Below, piece by piece: positions 16,709 to 25,660 of a stretch of 64,000 nucleotides of DNA. The translations under genes were made by a program, and so were the position numbers. Every line of letters begins with the position of its first letter. The stretch's first letter is position 1. The notes beneath the pieces were generated by a model. That model had not been told where the DNA came from. It was given only the letters and a program-made list of their open reading frames with translations, and searched no databases. The stretch spans positions 434,001-498,000 of the forward strand of contig NZ_BCTJ01000001.1 in assembly GCF_001571225.1 (NCBI RefSeq), read 5' to 3'. This DNA comes from Hydrogenophaga palleronii NBRC 102513 (GTDB taxonomy: Bacteria > Pseudomonadota > Gammaproteobacteria > Burkholderiales > Burkholderiaceae_C).

Positions 16709-17332
16709 ATGAGCAGCATCGACCTCGCACAAGTCAACGCCGAACTGGGCCGCAACGCCTCCGGGCTGGTGGCGTGGGCACTCGGCCTGGGCCAGCCCGC
16801 CATCGTCACCACCAACTTCCGCCCGTTCGAGGCCGTGATCTTGCACCTGGTCACACGCGTGAAGCCCGATGTGCCCGTGATCTGGATGGACAACGGCTAC
16901 AACACCGAAGCCACCTACCGCTTTGCCGACGAAGTGAGCAAGCAGCTGAATCTGAACCTGCGCATCTACCTGCCGCGCCGTTCGCGCGCGCACCAGGAAG
17001 CGGTGGACGGCCCGGCACCGGCACTCGACGACCCGCGCCATGCCGCCTTCACGGAGGAAGTGAAGCTGGAGCCTTTTGCACGCGCGCTGCGCGAGACGGC
17101 ACCCAAGGTGTGGTTCACCGCGCTGCGCGCCACCGACACCGCAGTGCGCGCCCAGATGGACCCCGTCAGCATCAACCCGGATGGCCTGATCAAGGTGGCG
17201 CCGCTGCTGCACTGGTCTTCCAAAGAGCTGCACCAGTACTGCGAAGACCATGGCCTGCCCAACAACTTCGACTACCAGGACCCGACCAAGGCCGAAGACA
17301 ACCGCGAGTGCGGCCTTCATCTGGCCCACTGA
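16709..17332 (+). CDS. cysH: CysH-family PAPS/APS reductase, atypical
   Basis: Adenine nucleotide alpha-hydrolase fold protein of 207 residues related to CysH. It keeps the ECGLH tail with the catalytic Cys (C201), and HLVTRVKPDVPVIWMDNGY and KVAPLLHW in the right places. It differs from the textbook enzymes. The SSSFG-type phosphate loop reads TTNFRPF (34-40). The DTGY segment reads DNGYNTEATY. The substrate-binding RRxQ region reads LRATDTAVRA. The double CC motifs for a 4Fe-4S cluster (APS type) are absent. So it looks more like the PAPS branch, yet no APS kinase is in the window and CysN is not fused to one. It lies between DUF934 and cysD. Confidence 0.75.
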   Translation: MSSIDLAQVNAELGRNASGLVAWALGLGQPAIVTTNFRPFEAVILHLVTRVKPDVPVIWMDNGYNTEATYRFADEVSKQLNLNLRIYLPRRSRAHQEAVDGPAPALDDPRHAAFTEEVKLEPFARALRETAPKVWFTALRATDTAVRAQMDPVSINPDGLIKVAPLLHWSSKELHQYCEDHGLPNNFDYQDPTKAEDNRECGLHLAH

Positions 17333-17372
17333 ACCGCACCGATCCGAGCTTGAACCAAGGTTCCCCACACCC

Positions 17373-18332
17373 ATGAACGCCCGCACCGAAACCGCCGTGA
17401 TCCAGACCGCGCTGCAACACGCCAGCGACCACCACCTGAGCAATGCCCACCTGGACGCGCTGGAAGAAGAAACCATCTTCGTCCTGCGCGAAGTTGCCGC
17501 CGCCTTCGAGCGCCCCGCGCTGCTCTTCTCTGGCGGCAAGGATTCGCTCGTCATGCTCCGCTGTGCCGAGAAAGCCTTTGGCGTGGGTCGCATCCCCTAC
17601 CCGCTGCTGATGATCGACACCGGCCACAACTTCACTGAAGTGACCGACTTCCGTGATCTGCGCGCGAAGGAACTGGGCGCCGAGCTGATCGTGCGCAATG
17701 TCGAAGACTCCATGGCACGCGGCACCGTGCGCCTGGCGCACCCGGGCGAAAGCCGCAACGTGCACCAGTCGGTGACGCTGCTGGAAGCGATTGAAGAGTT
17801 CCGCTTCGACGCCTTGATCGGTGGCGCCCGGCGCGACGAAGAAAAGGCACGCGCCAAGGAGCGCATCTTTTCCCACCGCGACAGCTTCGGCCAATGGCAG
17901 CCCAAGGCCCAGCGCCCCGAACTCTGGACGCTGTTCAACACGCGCCTGCAGCCGGGCGAACACTTCCGCGTGTTCCCGATCAGCAACTGGACCGAGCTGG
18001 ACGTCTGGCAATACATCGCCCGCGAGAACATCGCCCTGCCCTCGATCTACTACACGCACAAGCGCGAAGTGGTGGACCGCCGCGGCCTGCTGATGCCGGT
18101 GACCGAACTCACACCGCCGCGCGACGGTGAAACGGTGCAGGTGCGCGACGTGCGCTTCCGCACCGTCGGCGACATCACCTGCACGGCACCGGTCGAGAGC
18201 CTGGCCGCCTCGGCCGACGACATCGTGATCGAAACCCTGGCCGCCGAAGTGAGCGAGCGCGGTGCAACCCGCATGGACGACAAGACCTCCGACGCCTCGA
18301 TGGAGAAGCGCAAAAAGGACGGGTACTTTTGA
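17373..18332 (+). CDS. cysD: CysD, sulfate adenylyltransferase subunit 2
   Basis: ATP sulfurylase catalytic subunit, 319 residues, which with the GTPase CysN makes APS from sulfate and ATP. The PP-loop SGGKDS is at residues 53-58; HNFTEVTDFRDL and GGARRDEEKARAKERIFS are further CysD signatures, and the end is EKRKKDGYF as in the E. coli protein. I chose the ATG at 17373. It is followed by cysN after 46 bases. Length is slightly above the usual 302 because of an N-terminal extension before residue 25. Confidence 0.95.
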   Translation: MNARTETAVIQTALQHASDHHLSNAHLDALEEETIFVLREVAAAFERPALLFSGGKDSLVMLRCAEKAFGVGRIPYPLLMIDTGHNFTEVTDFRDLRAKELGAELIVRNVEDSMARGTVRLAHPGESRNVHQSVTLLEAIEEFRFDALIGGARRDEEKARAKERIFSHRDSFGQWQPKAQRPELWTLFNTRLQPGEHFRVFPISNWTELDVWQYIARENIALPSIYYTHKREVVDRRGLLMPVTELTPPRDGETVQVRDVRFRTVGDITCTAPVESLAASADDIVIETLAAEVSERGATRMDDKTSDASMEKRKKDGYF

Positions 18333-18378
18333 CGCCCCGCGCCGCCCTTGAACAGACATCTCTCGCAGAAAGATCGCC

Positions 18379-19680
18379 ATGACGACTGTTGAACACATTC
18401 CCACCGCCCAGGACACCCGTTCCGCCCTGCGCCTCATCACCTGCGGCAGCGTGGACGACGGCAAAAGCACCTTGATCGGCCGCCTGCTGGTGGACAGCAA
18501 AGCCGTGCTGCAAGACCACCTGGCCGGCGTGCAGCGCCAGGGCCAGACCGACCTTGCCCTGCTCACCGACGGCCTGTCTGCCGAGCGCGAACAGGGCATC
18601 ACCATCGACGTGGCCTACCGCTACTTCAGCACCGAGGCGCGCAAGTTCATCATTGGCGATGCCCCTGGCCACGAGCAGTACACGCGGAACATGGTGACCG
18701 CCGCATCCAGCGCCGACGCCGCCGTCGTGCTGGTCGACGCCACCAAACTGGCCTGGGCCGATGCCGCACTCAAGTTGCTGCCGCAGACGCGCCGCCACAG
18801 CCTGTTGCTCAAGCTGCTGCGTGTGCCTTCGGTGGTGTTTGCGGTCAACAAGCTCGATGCCGTCGAAGACAGCACGCTGGCTTTTGAGCACATCGGAGCG
18901 GCACTGCGCCAGTTCGCCGAACAGGCCGGCATTCCAGTCACCGCCATCGTGCCGGTCTCCGCCCTCAAGGGATGGAACGTGGTCGACGCCAGCGAGCAAA
19001 CCAACTGGTGCGGCTACAACGGCCCCACGCTGTTGCAGATCCTCGAAGGCCTGCCGGTCACGCCGGCCGACAGCGAGCTGCCGTTCGCCTTTGCCGTGCA
19101 ATGGGTGGAGAAGTTCAGCAGCTCGGCCGACACATCCAAAGGCCGACGCGTGTTCTGGGGCCGCGTCGCCACCGGTAACGTGCAGGCCGGCCAGGCCGTG
19201 CGCATCCTGCCCAACGGACAAACCGCCGTGGTGGCACAGGTGCTCAACCACGTGCGCCAGCCACAAGGCGTGCAGGCCGGCCACAGCGCCGGCATCGTGC
19301 TCGACCGCGAGGTCGACGTCTCGCGCGGCGACTGGCTGCTCGCCGACGGCGAAGGCGGCGCCCTCGCGGGCAGCCGCGAGATCCGCGCCACGGTCGCCTG
19401 GCTCGACGACGAAACCCTGGTGCCCGGCCGCGTGTACTGGGCGCTGCACGGCCACCGCTGGGTCAAGGCCAAGATCAAGCGCATCGTGCACCGCCTCGAC
19501 ATCCACACGCTGGCAGAAGAAGACGCCACGCAGCTCGAACCCAACGCCATCGGCCACATCGAACTGAGCCTGCAAGAGCCCCTGGCCACCCTGCCTTTTG
19601 CGCAGTCGCGAGCCCTCGGCTCACTGGTGCTGGTCGACACCGCCAGCCACCGCACGGCCGGCGCGCTGCTGGTGCAATGA
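18379..19680 (+). CDS. cysN: CysN, sulfate adenylyltransferase subunit 1 (GTPase)
   Basis: Elongation-factor-like GTPase that drives APS synthesis by CysD. 433 residues with G1 [17 protein letters not shown]3 [12 protein letters not shown] and G4 NKLD, followed by EF-Tu-like beta-barrel domains. The chain ends right after the barrels (LLVQ), so there is no fused CysC APS kinase domain as seen in NodQ-type proteins. It is the last gene of the compact cys run; a 109-base gap separates it from the ferredoxin gene. Confidence 0.95.
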   Translation: MTTVEHIPTAQDTRSALRLITCGSVDDGKSTLIGRLLVDSKAVLQDHLAGVQRQGQTDLALLTDGLSAEREQGITIDVAYRYFSTEARKFIIGDAPGHEQYTRNMVTAASSADAAVVLVDATKLAWADAALKLLPQTRRHSLLLKLLRVPSVVFAVNKLDAVEDSTLAFEHIGAALRQFAEQAGIPVTAIVPVSALKGWNVVDASEQTNWCGYNGPTLLQILEGLPVTPADSELPFAFAVQWVEKFSSSADTSKGRRVFWGRVATGNVQAGQAVRILPNGQTAVVAQVLNHVRQPQGVQAGHSAGIVLDREVDVSRGDWLLADGEGGALAGSREIRATVAWLDDETLVPGRVYWALHGHRWVKAKIKRIVHRLDIHTLAEEDATQLEPNAIGHIELSLQEPLATLPFAQSRALGSLVLVDTASHRTAGALLVQ

Positions 19681-19789
19681 GGCCAGCCGCCACGCATGCC
19701 CTTTCGCTTCTCCCTGGCAAGGGCCACGCTGCGGCCCGGCTCCGCCGGACCGCCTAAAATCACGGCTTCCACCGATTCTCCAGAACACC

Positions 19790-20119
19790 ATGACTCACGT
19801 TGTCACCGAAGCCTGCATCCGCTGCAAATACACCGACTGTGTGGACGTTTGCCCAGTGGACTGCTTCCGCGAAGGTCCGAACTTCCTCACCATCGATCCG
19901 GATGAGTGCATCGACTGCGCGGTCTGCATCCCCGAGTGCCCGGTGAGCGCCATCTACGCCGAAGAAGACCTGCCCAAGGACCAGCAGCACATGATCGCGC
20001 TCAACGCCGATCTGGCGCGCCTGCCAGGCTGGAAGAGCATCACCAAGCGCAAGGCTGCGCTGGACGATGCCGAAGAATGGAAAGACCGCACCGACAAGCT
20101 GTCGGAGCTGGTGCGCTAA
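19790..20119 (+). CDS. fdxA: FdxA-type 7Fe ferredoxin
   Basis: Soluble ferredoxin of 109 residues. N-terminal [18 protein letters not shown], where an irregular cysteine spacing gives the 3Fe-4S site, is followed by [16 protein letters not shown] for a 4Fe-4S cluster. The C-terminal extension ([16 protein letters not shown]...) is typical of the Azotobacter FdI-like/FdxA group. A TAAAAT box at 19755-19760 could be its -10 element. It lies between cysN and a ferredoxin reductase, so it could carry electrons to CysI (inference from position). Confidence 0.92.
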   Translation: MTHVVTEACIRCKYTDCVDVCPVDCFREGPNFLTIDPDECIDCAVCIPECPVSAIYAEEDLPKDQQHMIALNADLARLPGWKSITKRKAALDDAEEWKDRTDKLSELVR

Positions 20120-20131
20120 GCTCAGCGCACG

Positions 20132-21235
20132 ATGACGCCGGAGCCCAACGCACACCCCATCCCCTCACACCCCCATACGTTAGACGGCGCGATCGAAACC
20201 GATGCCGTCATCGTGGGGGCCGGCCCCGTGGGCCTGTTCCAGGTGTTCGAGCTGGGCCTGCTGGAAATCCAGTCCCACGTGATTGACGCCCTGCCCTACC
20301 CGGGCGGGCAACCGACCGAGCTGTACCCCGACAAGCCGATCTACGACATTCCGGCCATTCCGGTGTGCACCGGCCAGGAGCTGACCGAGCGCCTGCTGCA
20401 ACAGATCAAACCCTTCGGCGCATCCTTCCACCTGGGCCAGGAAGTGAGCCAAGTGCAGCCTCAGCCAGACGGGCGATTCCTCGTCGGCACATCACAAGGC
20501 AACCGCTTTCTCACCAAAACGCTGTTCATCGCAGCCGGCGTGGGCGCCTTCCAGCCGCGTCCGCTGAAGGTTGAGGGTATCGACCGCTTCAACGGCACAC
20601 AGCTGTTCTACAACGCACGCAACCCGGCGCAGTTTGCCGGCAAGCAACTGGTCATCGTCGGCGGTGGCGACTCCGCACTGGACTGGGCACTGCACTTCGC
20701 CAGCGAAGGGCCGCACCGCGCCGAGAGCGTGATCCTGCTGCACCGCCGTGACGGCTTCCAGGCCGCGCCCGCCTCCGTGGCCAGGATGCGCGCGCTCTGC
20801 GAGCAACACCAGATGCAGTTCGTGGTCGGCCAGGTCAACGGCTTCGAGGAACAGGCGGGCCGGCTCAGCGCCATCAAGGTCGCCGGCGCCGATGGCGTCA
20901 CGCGTGTGGTGCCGGCTGACATGCTGCTGGTGTTCTTTGGCCTCTCGCCCAAGCTCGGCCCGATCGCAGACTGGGGCCTGGACATCGAGCGCAAACAACT
21001 GGTGGTGGACACGGAGAAGTTCTCCACCAGCATCCCCGGCATCTTCGCCGTCGGCGACATCAACACCTACCCGGGCAAGAAGAAGCTGATCCTCTCGGGC
21101 TTCCACGAATGCGCACTCGCAGCCTACGGCGCAGCACCCATCGTCTTCCCCGACAAGCAGGTGATGCTGCAATACACAACCACCAGCCCGAAGCTGCACA
21201 AAGTACTGGGGGTGGATTCACCGGTCTTTGACTGA
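20132..21235 (+). CDS. Thioredoxin-reductase-like ferredoxin--NADP reductase
   Basis: Flavoprotein of 367 residues of the YumC/TrxR-like ferredoxin-NADP reductase group. An FAD motif [15 protein letters not shown] and [21 protein letters not shown], typical for this class, are followed by the NAD(P) motif [14 protein letters not shown] and the late FAD motif [24 protein letters not shown]. The CxxC redox pair of real thioredoxin reductases is absent. It starts 12 bases after the ferredoxin stop, so the two form a unit that would feed NADPH electrons into the ferredoxin. It is unrelated in fold type to the Fpr at 10188. Confidence 0.88.
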   Translation: MTPEPNAHPIPSHPHTLDGAIETDAVIVGAGPVGLFQVFELGLLEIQSHVIDALPYPGGQPTELYPDKPIYDIPAIPVCTGQELTERLLQQIKPFGASFHLGQEVSQVQPQPDGRFLVGTSQGNRFLTKTLFIAAGVGAFQPRPLKVEGIDRFNGTQLFYNARNPAQFAGKQLVIVGGGDSALDWALHFASEGPHRAESVILLHRRDGFQAAPASVARMRALCEQHQMQFVVGQVNGFEEQAGRLSAIKVAGADGVTRVVPADMLLVFFGLSPKLGPIADWGLDIERKQLVVDTEKFSTSIPGIFAVGDINTYPGKKKLILSGFHECALAAYGAAPIVFPDKQVMLQYTTTSPKLHKVLGVDSPVFD

Positions 21236-21279
21236 GGCCGGTATCGGTGGCCATTCGCTGAGCGAGTGGCACCAAAAAC

Positions 21280-21308
21280 AAAGGCCTTCCGAAGAAGGCC
21301 TTTGTCTG
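21280..21308. terminator. Hairpin terminator after the ferredoxin reductase
   Basis: AAAGGCCTTC (21280-21289) pairs perfectly with GAAGGCCTTT (21294-21303) around a CGAA loop. It lies between the reductase gene and the convergent tRNA-Asn, and the A-rich/T-rich flanks allow it to work in both directions. Confidence 0.65.
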
Positions 21309-21316
21309 TCTGTCTA

Positions 21317-21392
21317 TGGCTCCCCGACCTGGACTCGAACCAGGGACCTGCGGATTAACAGTCCGTCGCTCTACCGACTGAGCTATCAGGGA
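21317..21392 (-). tRNA. tRNA-Asn (GTT)
   Basis: 76-nt tRNA read on the minus strand. The acceptor stem TCCCTGA pairs with TCGGGGA. The D arm includes GCTCAGTCGGTAGAGC. The anticodon loop CTGTTAATC gives anticodon GTT. The T arm contains GGTTCGAGTCC. The 3' CCA is encoded (TGG at 21317-21319 on the plus strand). Confidence 0.96.
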
Positions 21393-21430
21393 ACAGCCTC
21401 GAATTATAGCGTTGTTTTTGCCAATTTTTT

Positions 21431-21814
21431 ATGTCACGCCCAATCTCTTTGTTCAAAGTACTTTTCTGGCTGAGTTTGATGATGCTCACCATCGCTTCAC
21501 TCGTGCCCGTCACCATGCTGCCGCCGCAGACTTTCAACATCTGGGACAAGGCGCAACATGCGTTTGGCTTCGGCTGGCTGGCCTTGATCGGATTGCTCGC
21601 CTACCCCGAGCGGCCCTGGCGTCTGGCCGCGTGCTTGCTGCTCTACGGCGGCGCCATCGAACTGGCGCAAGCCGCCACAGGCTGGCGTTATGGTGAGTGG
21701 CTGGACCTGTTGGCCGATGGGGTGGGCATTGCACTGGGCGCGCTGCTGTGGTTTGGTCTGCGCAACGTGCTGCCGACACAGCGCTTGAAAGCCTTTGGCC
21801 GCCGCGCACAATAG
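21431..21814 (+). CDS. VanZ-like family membrane protein
   Basis: 127 residues with four hydrophobic segments, including LFKVLFWLSLMMLTIASLVP, FGFGWLALIGLLAYP and VGIALGALLWFGLRNVLP. It contains a WDKAQHAFGFGWLAL stretch and a GGAIELAQAATGWRYGEWLDLLADGVGIALG stretch, the VanZ-like family pattern (DKxxHxxxf...E..Q...R..ei.D...N..G). Function in ordinary bacteria is unknown. It ends four bases before the aat start and probably shares its transcript. Confidence 0.8.
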   Translation: MSRPISLFKVLFWLSLMMLTIASLVPVTMLPPQTFNIWDKAQHAFGFGWLALIGLLAYPERPWRLAACLLLYGGAIELAQAATGWRYGEWLDLLADGVGIALGALLWFGLRNVLPTQRLKAFGRRAQ

Positions 21815-21818
21815 CGGC

Positions 21819-22589
21819 ATGTCGCAGAGTCCACCCAACCGCGCTTTGCCCTGGCTTGAGCCCGGGCAGGCGTTTCCTCCGGTCGAAGAAGCCTGGAAGG
21901 AAACCGACCCGGCGCCGGGTCTGCTGGCGGCCGGTGGTGTGCTGGACGTACCCACCCTGGTGGCAGCCTACTCGCGTGGCATCTTCCCCTGGTACAGCGC
22001 AGGCCAACCGATCCTGTGGTGGAGCACCGACCCGCGCATGGTGCTGGAAACGGCGGCATTCCGTCTGCACCGCTCCTTGCGCAAGACCATCATGCGGCTG
22101 TTGCGCGAAGGCCGCCTGGAGGTGCGCTTTGACCACGGCTTCGAGCGCGTCATCAAGGCCTGCGCGCACACCGTGCGCGACGGCCAGAGCGGCACCTGGA
22201 TCCTGCCCGCCATGGTCGATGCTTACGTGCGCCTGCACCAGACCGGCGTGGCGCACAGCGTGGAGACCTGGATAGACGGCGAACTTGCAGGCGGTCTCTA
22301 TTGCATCAACCTGGGCGCGATGGTCTACGGCGAATCCATGTTCAGCCGCCGAAGCGACGCATCCAAGATCGCACTCGCCGCACTGGTCGGCTTCTGCCGC
22401 GCCCATGCGCTGCCCCTGATCGATTGCCAGCAGAACACCGCCCACCTCGCCTCGCTCGGCGGCAAGCTGATGGCCCGAGACGCCTTCTCGCGCCATGTGC
22501 GGATGGCACTGCTGCACCCGACCCCGCGCTGGAATTTCACGCCCATATACTGGCAGCACATTCTCTCTGAAGACGGTTCTCAGGCGTGA
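21819..22589 (+). CDS. aat: Aat, leucyl/phenylalanyl-tRNA--protein transferase
   Basis: Adds Leu or Phe from tRNA to N-terminal Arg/Lys of proteins, marking them for ClpAP through ClpS (N-degron pathway). 256 residues from the ATG at 21819. Seen motifs are [40 protein letters not shown] and [20 protein letters not shown], all conserved in Aat. It overlaps the next gene, bpt, by four bases (GTGA), so both aminoacyl-transferases of the N-degron pathway are co-translated. Confidence 0.95.
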   Translation: MSQSPPNRALPWLEPGQAFPPVEEAWKETDPAPGLLAAGGVLDVPTLVAAYSRGIFPWYSAGQPILWWSTDPRMVLETAAFRLHRSLRKTIMRLLREGRLEVRFDHGFERVIKACAHTVRDGQSGTWILPAMVDAYVRLHQTGVAHSVETWIDGELAGGLYCINLGAMVYGESMFSRRSDASKIALAALVGFCRAHALPLIDCQQNTAHLASLGGKLMARDAFSRHVRMALLHPTPRWNFTPIYWQHILSEDGSQA

Positions 22590-23323
22590 CCCATCTCAAA
22601 GAACTCCCGCTTCAGGCGCTGCAGTTTTACGCGACAGCGCCTTACCCTTGCAGCTACCTGCCCGATCGGCAGGCACGCTCGCAAGTGGCCACGCCCAGCC
22701 ACCTGATCCACAACGACGCCTACTCGGATCTGGTGACGCACGGCTTTCGCCGCAGCGGCATGTTCACCTACCGCCCCTATTGCGACGGCTGCCAGGCCTG
22801 TGTGCCCCTGCGTGTGCCGGTGACCACGTTTTCACCGACCCGCAGCCAACGCCGCTCCAGGGCGCAACACGGCGCCCTGCAAACGCGTGTGCTCAAGCTC
22901 TGCTTCATTCCCGAGCACTACCAGCTCTACCTGCGCTACCAGAACAGCCGGCACGCTGGCGGTGGCATGGACCACGACAGCATCGACCAGTACACCCAGT
23001 TCCTGCTGCAGAGCCGCGTCAACTCGCGGTTGGTGGAGTTCCATGCACCCGGTATCGACGGCCAGCCGCCGACATTGAAGATGGTGTCCATCATCGATGT
23101 GCTCAACGACGGCCTGTCCGCGGTCTACACCTTCTACGAACCGGAAGAAAAAAGCAGCTATGGCACTTACAGTGTGCTGTGGCAGATTGAGCAGGCACGC
23201 GCATTGGATTTGCCGCATGTGTACCTCGGCTACTGGATCGCACAGAGCAGCAAGATGAGCTACAAGGCAGGCTTTCGCCCCCACGAGCTGCTGGTGAATG
23301 GCCGCTGGGTCGAAAACCGCTGA
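22586..23323 (+). CDS. bpt: Bpt/Ate1-like aspartate/glutamate leucyltransferase
   Basis: Bacterial protein leucyltransferase of 245 residues that attaches Leu to N-terminal Asp/Glu, the second entry route to the ClpS-ClpAP N-degron pathway. N-terminal [19 protein letters not shown] and [21 protein letters not shown] with its conserved cysteines, and the later [20 protein letters not shown], match the family. It starts with GTG overlapping aat. Family length (about 240-250) is normal. Confidence 0.93.
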   Translation: MTHLKELPLQALQFYATAPYPCSYLPDRQARSQVATPSHLIHNDAYSDLVTHGFRRSGMFTYRPYCDGCQACVPLRVPVTTFSPTRSQRRSRAQHGALQTRVLKLCFIPEHYQLYLRYQNSRHAGGGMDHDSIDQYTQFLLQSRVNSRLVEFHAPGIDGQPPTLKMVSIIDVLNDGLSAVYTFYEPEEKSSYGTYSVLWQIEQARALDLPHVYLGYWIAQSSKMSYKAGFRPHELLVNGRWVENR

Positions 23324-23399
23324 CGTGGGCACGGTTGCCCCGCATGCTGCGGCGTATGGCGATTTCATCTTGTAAAATCGCGCACAACTTCAGGCCACC

Positions 23400-24206
23400 A
23401 TGACCAAACGCTCCGAGTCCCCTCCCAGTACGCCCACCGTCCAGGTCATCGAACGCATGTTCAACCTGCTGGAGGTTTTGGCGTCTCGCGAAGAGCCGGT
23501 GTCGCTGAAAGAGATCAGCGAAAAAACCGGCTTGCACCCCTCAACAGCACACCGCATCCTCAATGACCTCACGATCGGCCGTTTTGTCGATCGCCCCGAG
23601 GCCGGCAGTTACCGCCTCGGCATGCGGCTGCTCGAACTGGGCAATCTGGTGAAGGCACGCCTGAGCGTGCGTGATGCCGCGCTGCTGCCCATGCGCGAGC
23701 TGCACAAGCTGATCCAGCAGCCGGTCAACCTCAGCGTGCGCCAGGGCGACGAGATCGTGTACGTTGAGCGCGCCTACAGTGAACGCTCGGGCATGCAGGT
23801 GGTGCGGGCCATCGGTGGCCGTGCACCGCTGCACCTGACCTCGGTGGGCAAACTGTTCCTGGCCGACGACGAGCCGCAACGCGTGCGCGCTTATGCAACC
23901 CGCACCGGTCTGGCCGGCAATACGCGCAACAGCCTGACGCAACTCAGCACGCTGGAACGCGAGCTGCTGCAATGCCGACAAGCCGGCGTGGCGCGCGACA
24001 ACGAAGAACTGGAGCTGGGTGTGCGCTGCATGGCCGCCGGCATCTACGACGACCAGAGCAAGCTGGTGGCGGGCCTGTCGATTTCCGCGCCGGCCGATCG
24101 CATCGATGAAAACTGGGTGCCCAAGCTGCGCTCTACTGCGGCCGACATCTCCGCCGCCCTGGGTTGCCCGAAGATTCCGGAACCGTTGGTGGCTTACGCG
24201 CGCTGA
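23400..24206 (+). CDS. IclR family transcriptional regulator
   Basis: 268 residues. The N-terminal winged helix (about 14-80: QVIERMFNLLEVLASREEPV, then LKEISEKTGLHPSTAHRILN) is followed by the IclR effector domain with GRAPLHLTSVGKLFL and VAGLSISAPADRI. The effector and targets cannot be read from sequence; no adjacent catabolic genes suggest one. It is monocistronic, with a TAAAAT box at 23373-23378 as a possible -10 and a strong terminator after its end. Confidence 0.9.
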   Translation: MTKRSESPPSTPTVQVIERMFNLLEVLASREEPVSLKEISEKTGLHPSTAHRILNDLTIGRFVDRPEAGSYRLGMRLLELGNLVKARLSVRDAALLPMRELHKLIQQPVNLSVRQGDEIVYVERAYSERSGMQVVRAIGGRAPLHLTSVGKLFLADDEPQRVRAYATRTGLAGNTRNSLTQLSTLERELLQCRQAGVARDNEELELGVRCMAAGIYDDQSKLVAGLSISAPADRIDENWVPKLRSTAADISAALGCPKIPEPLVAYAR

Positions 24207-24232
24207 GCACCATCGCTTGCAGCGTTTGAAGC

Positions 24233-24273
24233 CCCATGAAAAAACGGCCCCGCGGGGCCGTTTTTTTCATGGG
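24233..24273. terminator. Bidirectional terminator between iclR-type gene and pbpG
   Basis: A 41-base near-perfect palindrome: CCCATG, A6, CGGCCCCG, then CGGGGCCG, T7, CATGGG. The GC core with a T7 tract on one strand and A6 on the other makes it a strong Rho-independent terminator for both the IclR gene and the convergent endopeptidase gene. Confidence 0.85.
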
Positions 24274-24290
24274 CAGTGAGCCCGCGGGCT

Positions 24291-25484
24291 TCAGCCTTGC
24301 GGACGCACCAGCTGGCGCGCGTCGTTCTGCACTTCCACCCAACGCCGCACGCGCTCGGCGTCCTGCATGCGGTTGAGTTTGCCGGTGGCGTCCAGGAACA
24401 CCATGATCAGCTGCCGACCGGCCACCGTGGCCTGCATCACCAAGCAACGACCAGCCTCGGAGATGTAGCCGGTTTTCTGCAGGCCGATGTCCCAGGACGG
24501 GTTCTTGATCAGGCCGTTGGAGTTGTTGTAGTGCAGCGTGCGGCGACCCAGGTCCACTTCGTGGCTGGGCGAGGTCGACAGGTTGCGCAGGATGGGGCGT
24601 TGGTAGGCGACCGACACCAGCGTGGCCAGGTCGCGTGCGCTGGACTGGTTGGAGCTGGACAGGCCGGTGGGCTCCACATAGCGCGTGTCGAACATGCCGA
24701 GCTCGACCGCCTTGCGGTTCATGAGGCGCACGAATTCGTTCAGACCACCGGGATAGGTGCGGCCCAGTGCGTGAGCGGCGCGGTTTTCGCTGGACATCAG
24801 AGCCAGGTGCATCAGTTCGCCACGGCTCAGCGTGGTGCCCACGGCCAGGCGCGAACTGCTGCCCTTGTAGGTGTCCACATCGTCCGTCGTGATGGTGATC
24901 ATCTCCTGCATGTTCAGGTGCGCGTCGGCCACCACCAGGCCGGTCATCAACTTGGTCAACGAAGCGATCGGCAACACGGCCGCATCGTTCTTGCTGAACA
25001 GCACTTCGTTGGTGGCCTGGTCCACCACCAGGGCGACGCTGGAATTGAGCTCGAGCGCGTGGTCGCCGAGGGAACGCAGGCCGAGGCGCTCACCTTCCGA
25101 AAGTCGGGGCGCCACGGCAGCGCGCACCACGGCCGCGCGCGCCTCGGTGGGCTTGCGTTGCACCGCCACCTTGTGCAGCGAAGTGGTCTTGCCTGCCGCA
25201 ATCTGCACCTTGACGCGGCCTTGCTGCGTCTTGCGAGATGCCACCACCGGCGTACGGGCCGTGGGGTTGGCCTTCGCCTTGGCGGTTTGCTGGGGTTTGC
25301 TCTTGGCGCTGGCGGCGACGGTGCGTTTGGCCACAGGTTTGGCCGCAACCGCTTTTTTGCTGGTCTTCGCCGTTTTGGCCTGCGTTGCCGCGGTGGCGGG
25401 TGTCGGCGCGATCGAGAGGATCACCCAGCCGGCAACGGCCGTGGCCAGCAGGATTTTGCGAAAGCGATCAACGCCGATGACCAT
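24291..25484 (-). CDS. pbpG: PBP7-type D-alanyl-D-alanine endopeptidase
   Basis: Periplasmic peptidoglycan endopeptidase of the S11/low-molecular-mass PBP family, 397 residues. A signal peptide (about 1-32) is followed by a Lys/Ala-rich low-complexity segment (about 34-105), then the catalytic domain with SLTK at about 175-178 (acylation Ser), the SSEN motif (SxN) and KTGY (KTG triad). The basic spacer makes it roughly 85 residues longer than E. coli PBP7. The extra segment could bind anionic wall or LPS (inference). It is monocistronic, with its own promoter at 25519-25547. Confidence 0.88.
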   Translation of the reverse strand: MVIGVDRFRKILLATAVAGWVILSIAPTPATAATQAKTAKTSKKAVAAKPVAKRTVAASAKSKPQQTAKAKANPTARTPVVASRKTQQGRVKVQIAAGKTTSLHKVAVQRKPTEARAAVVRAAVAPRLSEGERLGLRSLGDHALELNSSVALVVDQATNEVLFSKNDAAVLPIASLTKLMTGLVVADAHLNMQEMITITTDDVDTYKGSSSRLAVGTTLSRGELMHLALMSSENRAAHALGRTYPGGLNEFVRLMNRKAVELGMFDTRYVEPTGLSSSNQSSARDLATLVSVAYQRPILRNLSTSPSHEVDLGRRTLHYNNSNGLIKNPSWDIGLQKTGYISEAGRCLVMQATVAGRQLIMVFLDATGKLNRMQDAERVRRWVEVQNDARQLVRPQG

Positions 25485-25518
25485 GGCTTACTCCAACAAC
25501 AGATTTGCGCAGGACCGG

Positions 25519-25547
25519 AGTATAGACAAGCAGAAAAAAACTAGCAA
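25519..25547 (-). promoter_or_regulatory. Sigma-70-like promoter of pbpG
   Basis: On the minus strand TTGCTA (25547-25542), a 17-base spacer and TATACT (25524-25519) form a near-consensus promoter about 35 bases before the pbpG ATG. The surrounding stretch is notably AT-rich. Confidence 0.6.
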
Positions 25548-25660
25548 TATCAATTGCTTGGGTTGCTGTCTTGATTGATCAGTGGAACAGATGCTACTTT
25601 TGGCACCAATTCCAAAGATCAAGAAACAATTTCACCCAAGTCTTTGATTCTTATAGATTT

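Noticed and set aside
16709-17332. Calling cysH an APS reductase
   Set aside because: The CC...CxxC cluster motif of APS reductases is absent; only the ECGLH cysteine is kept.
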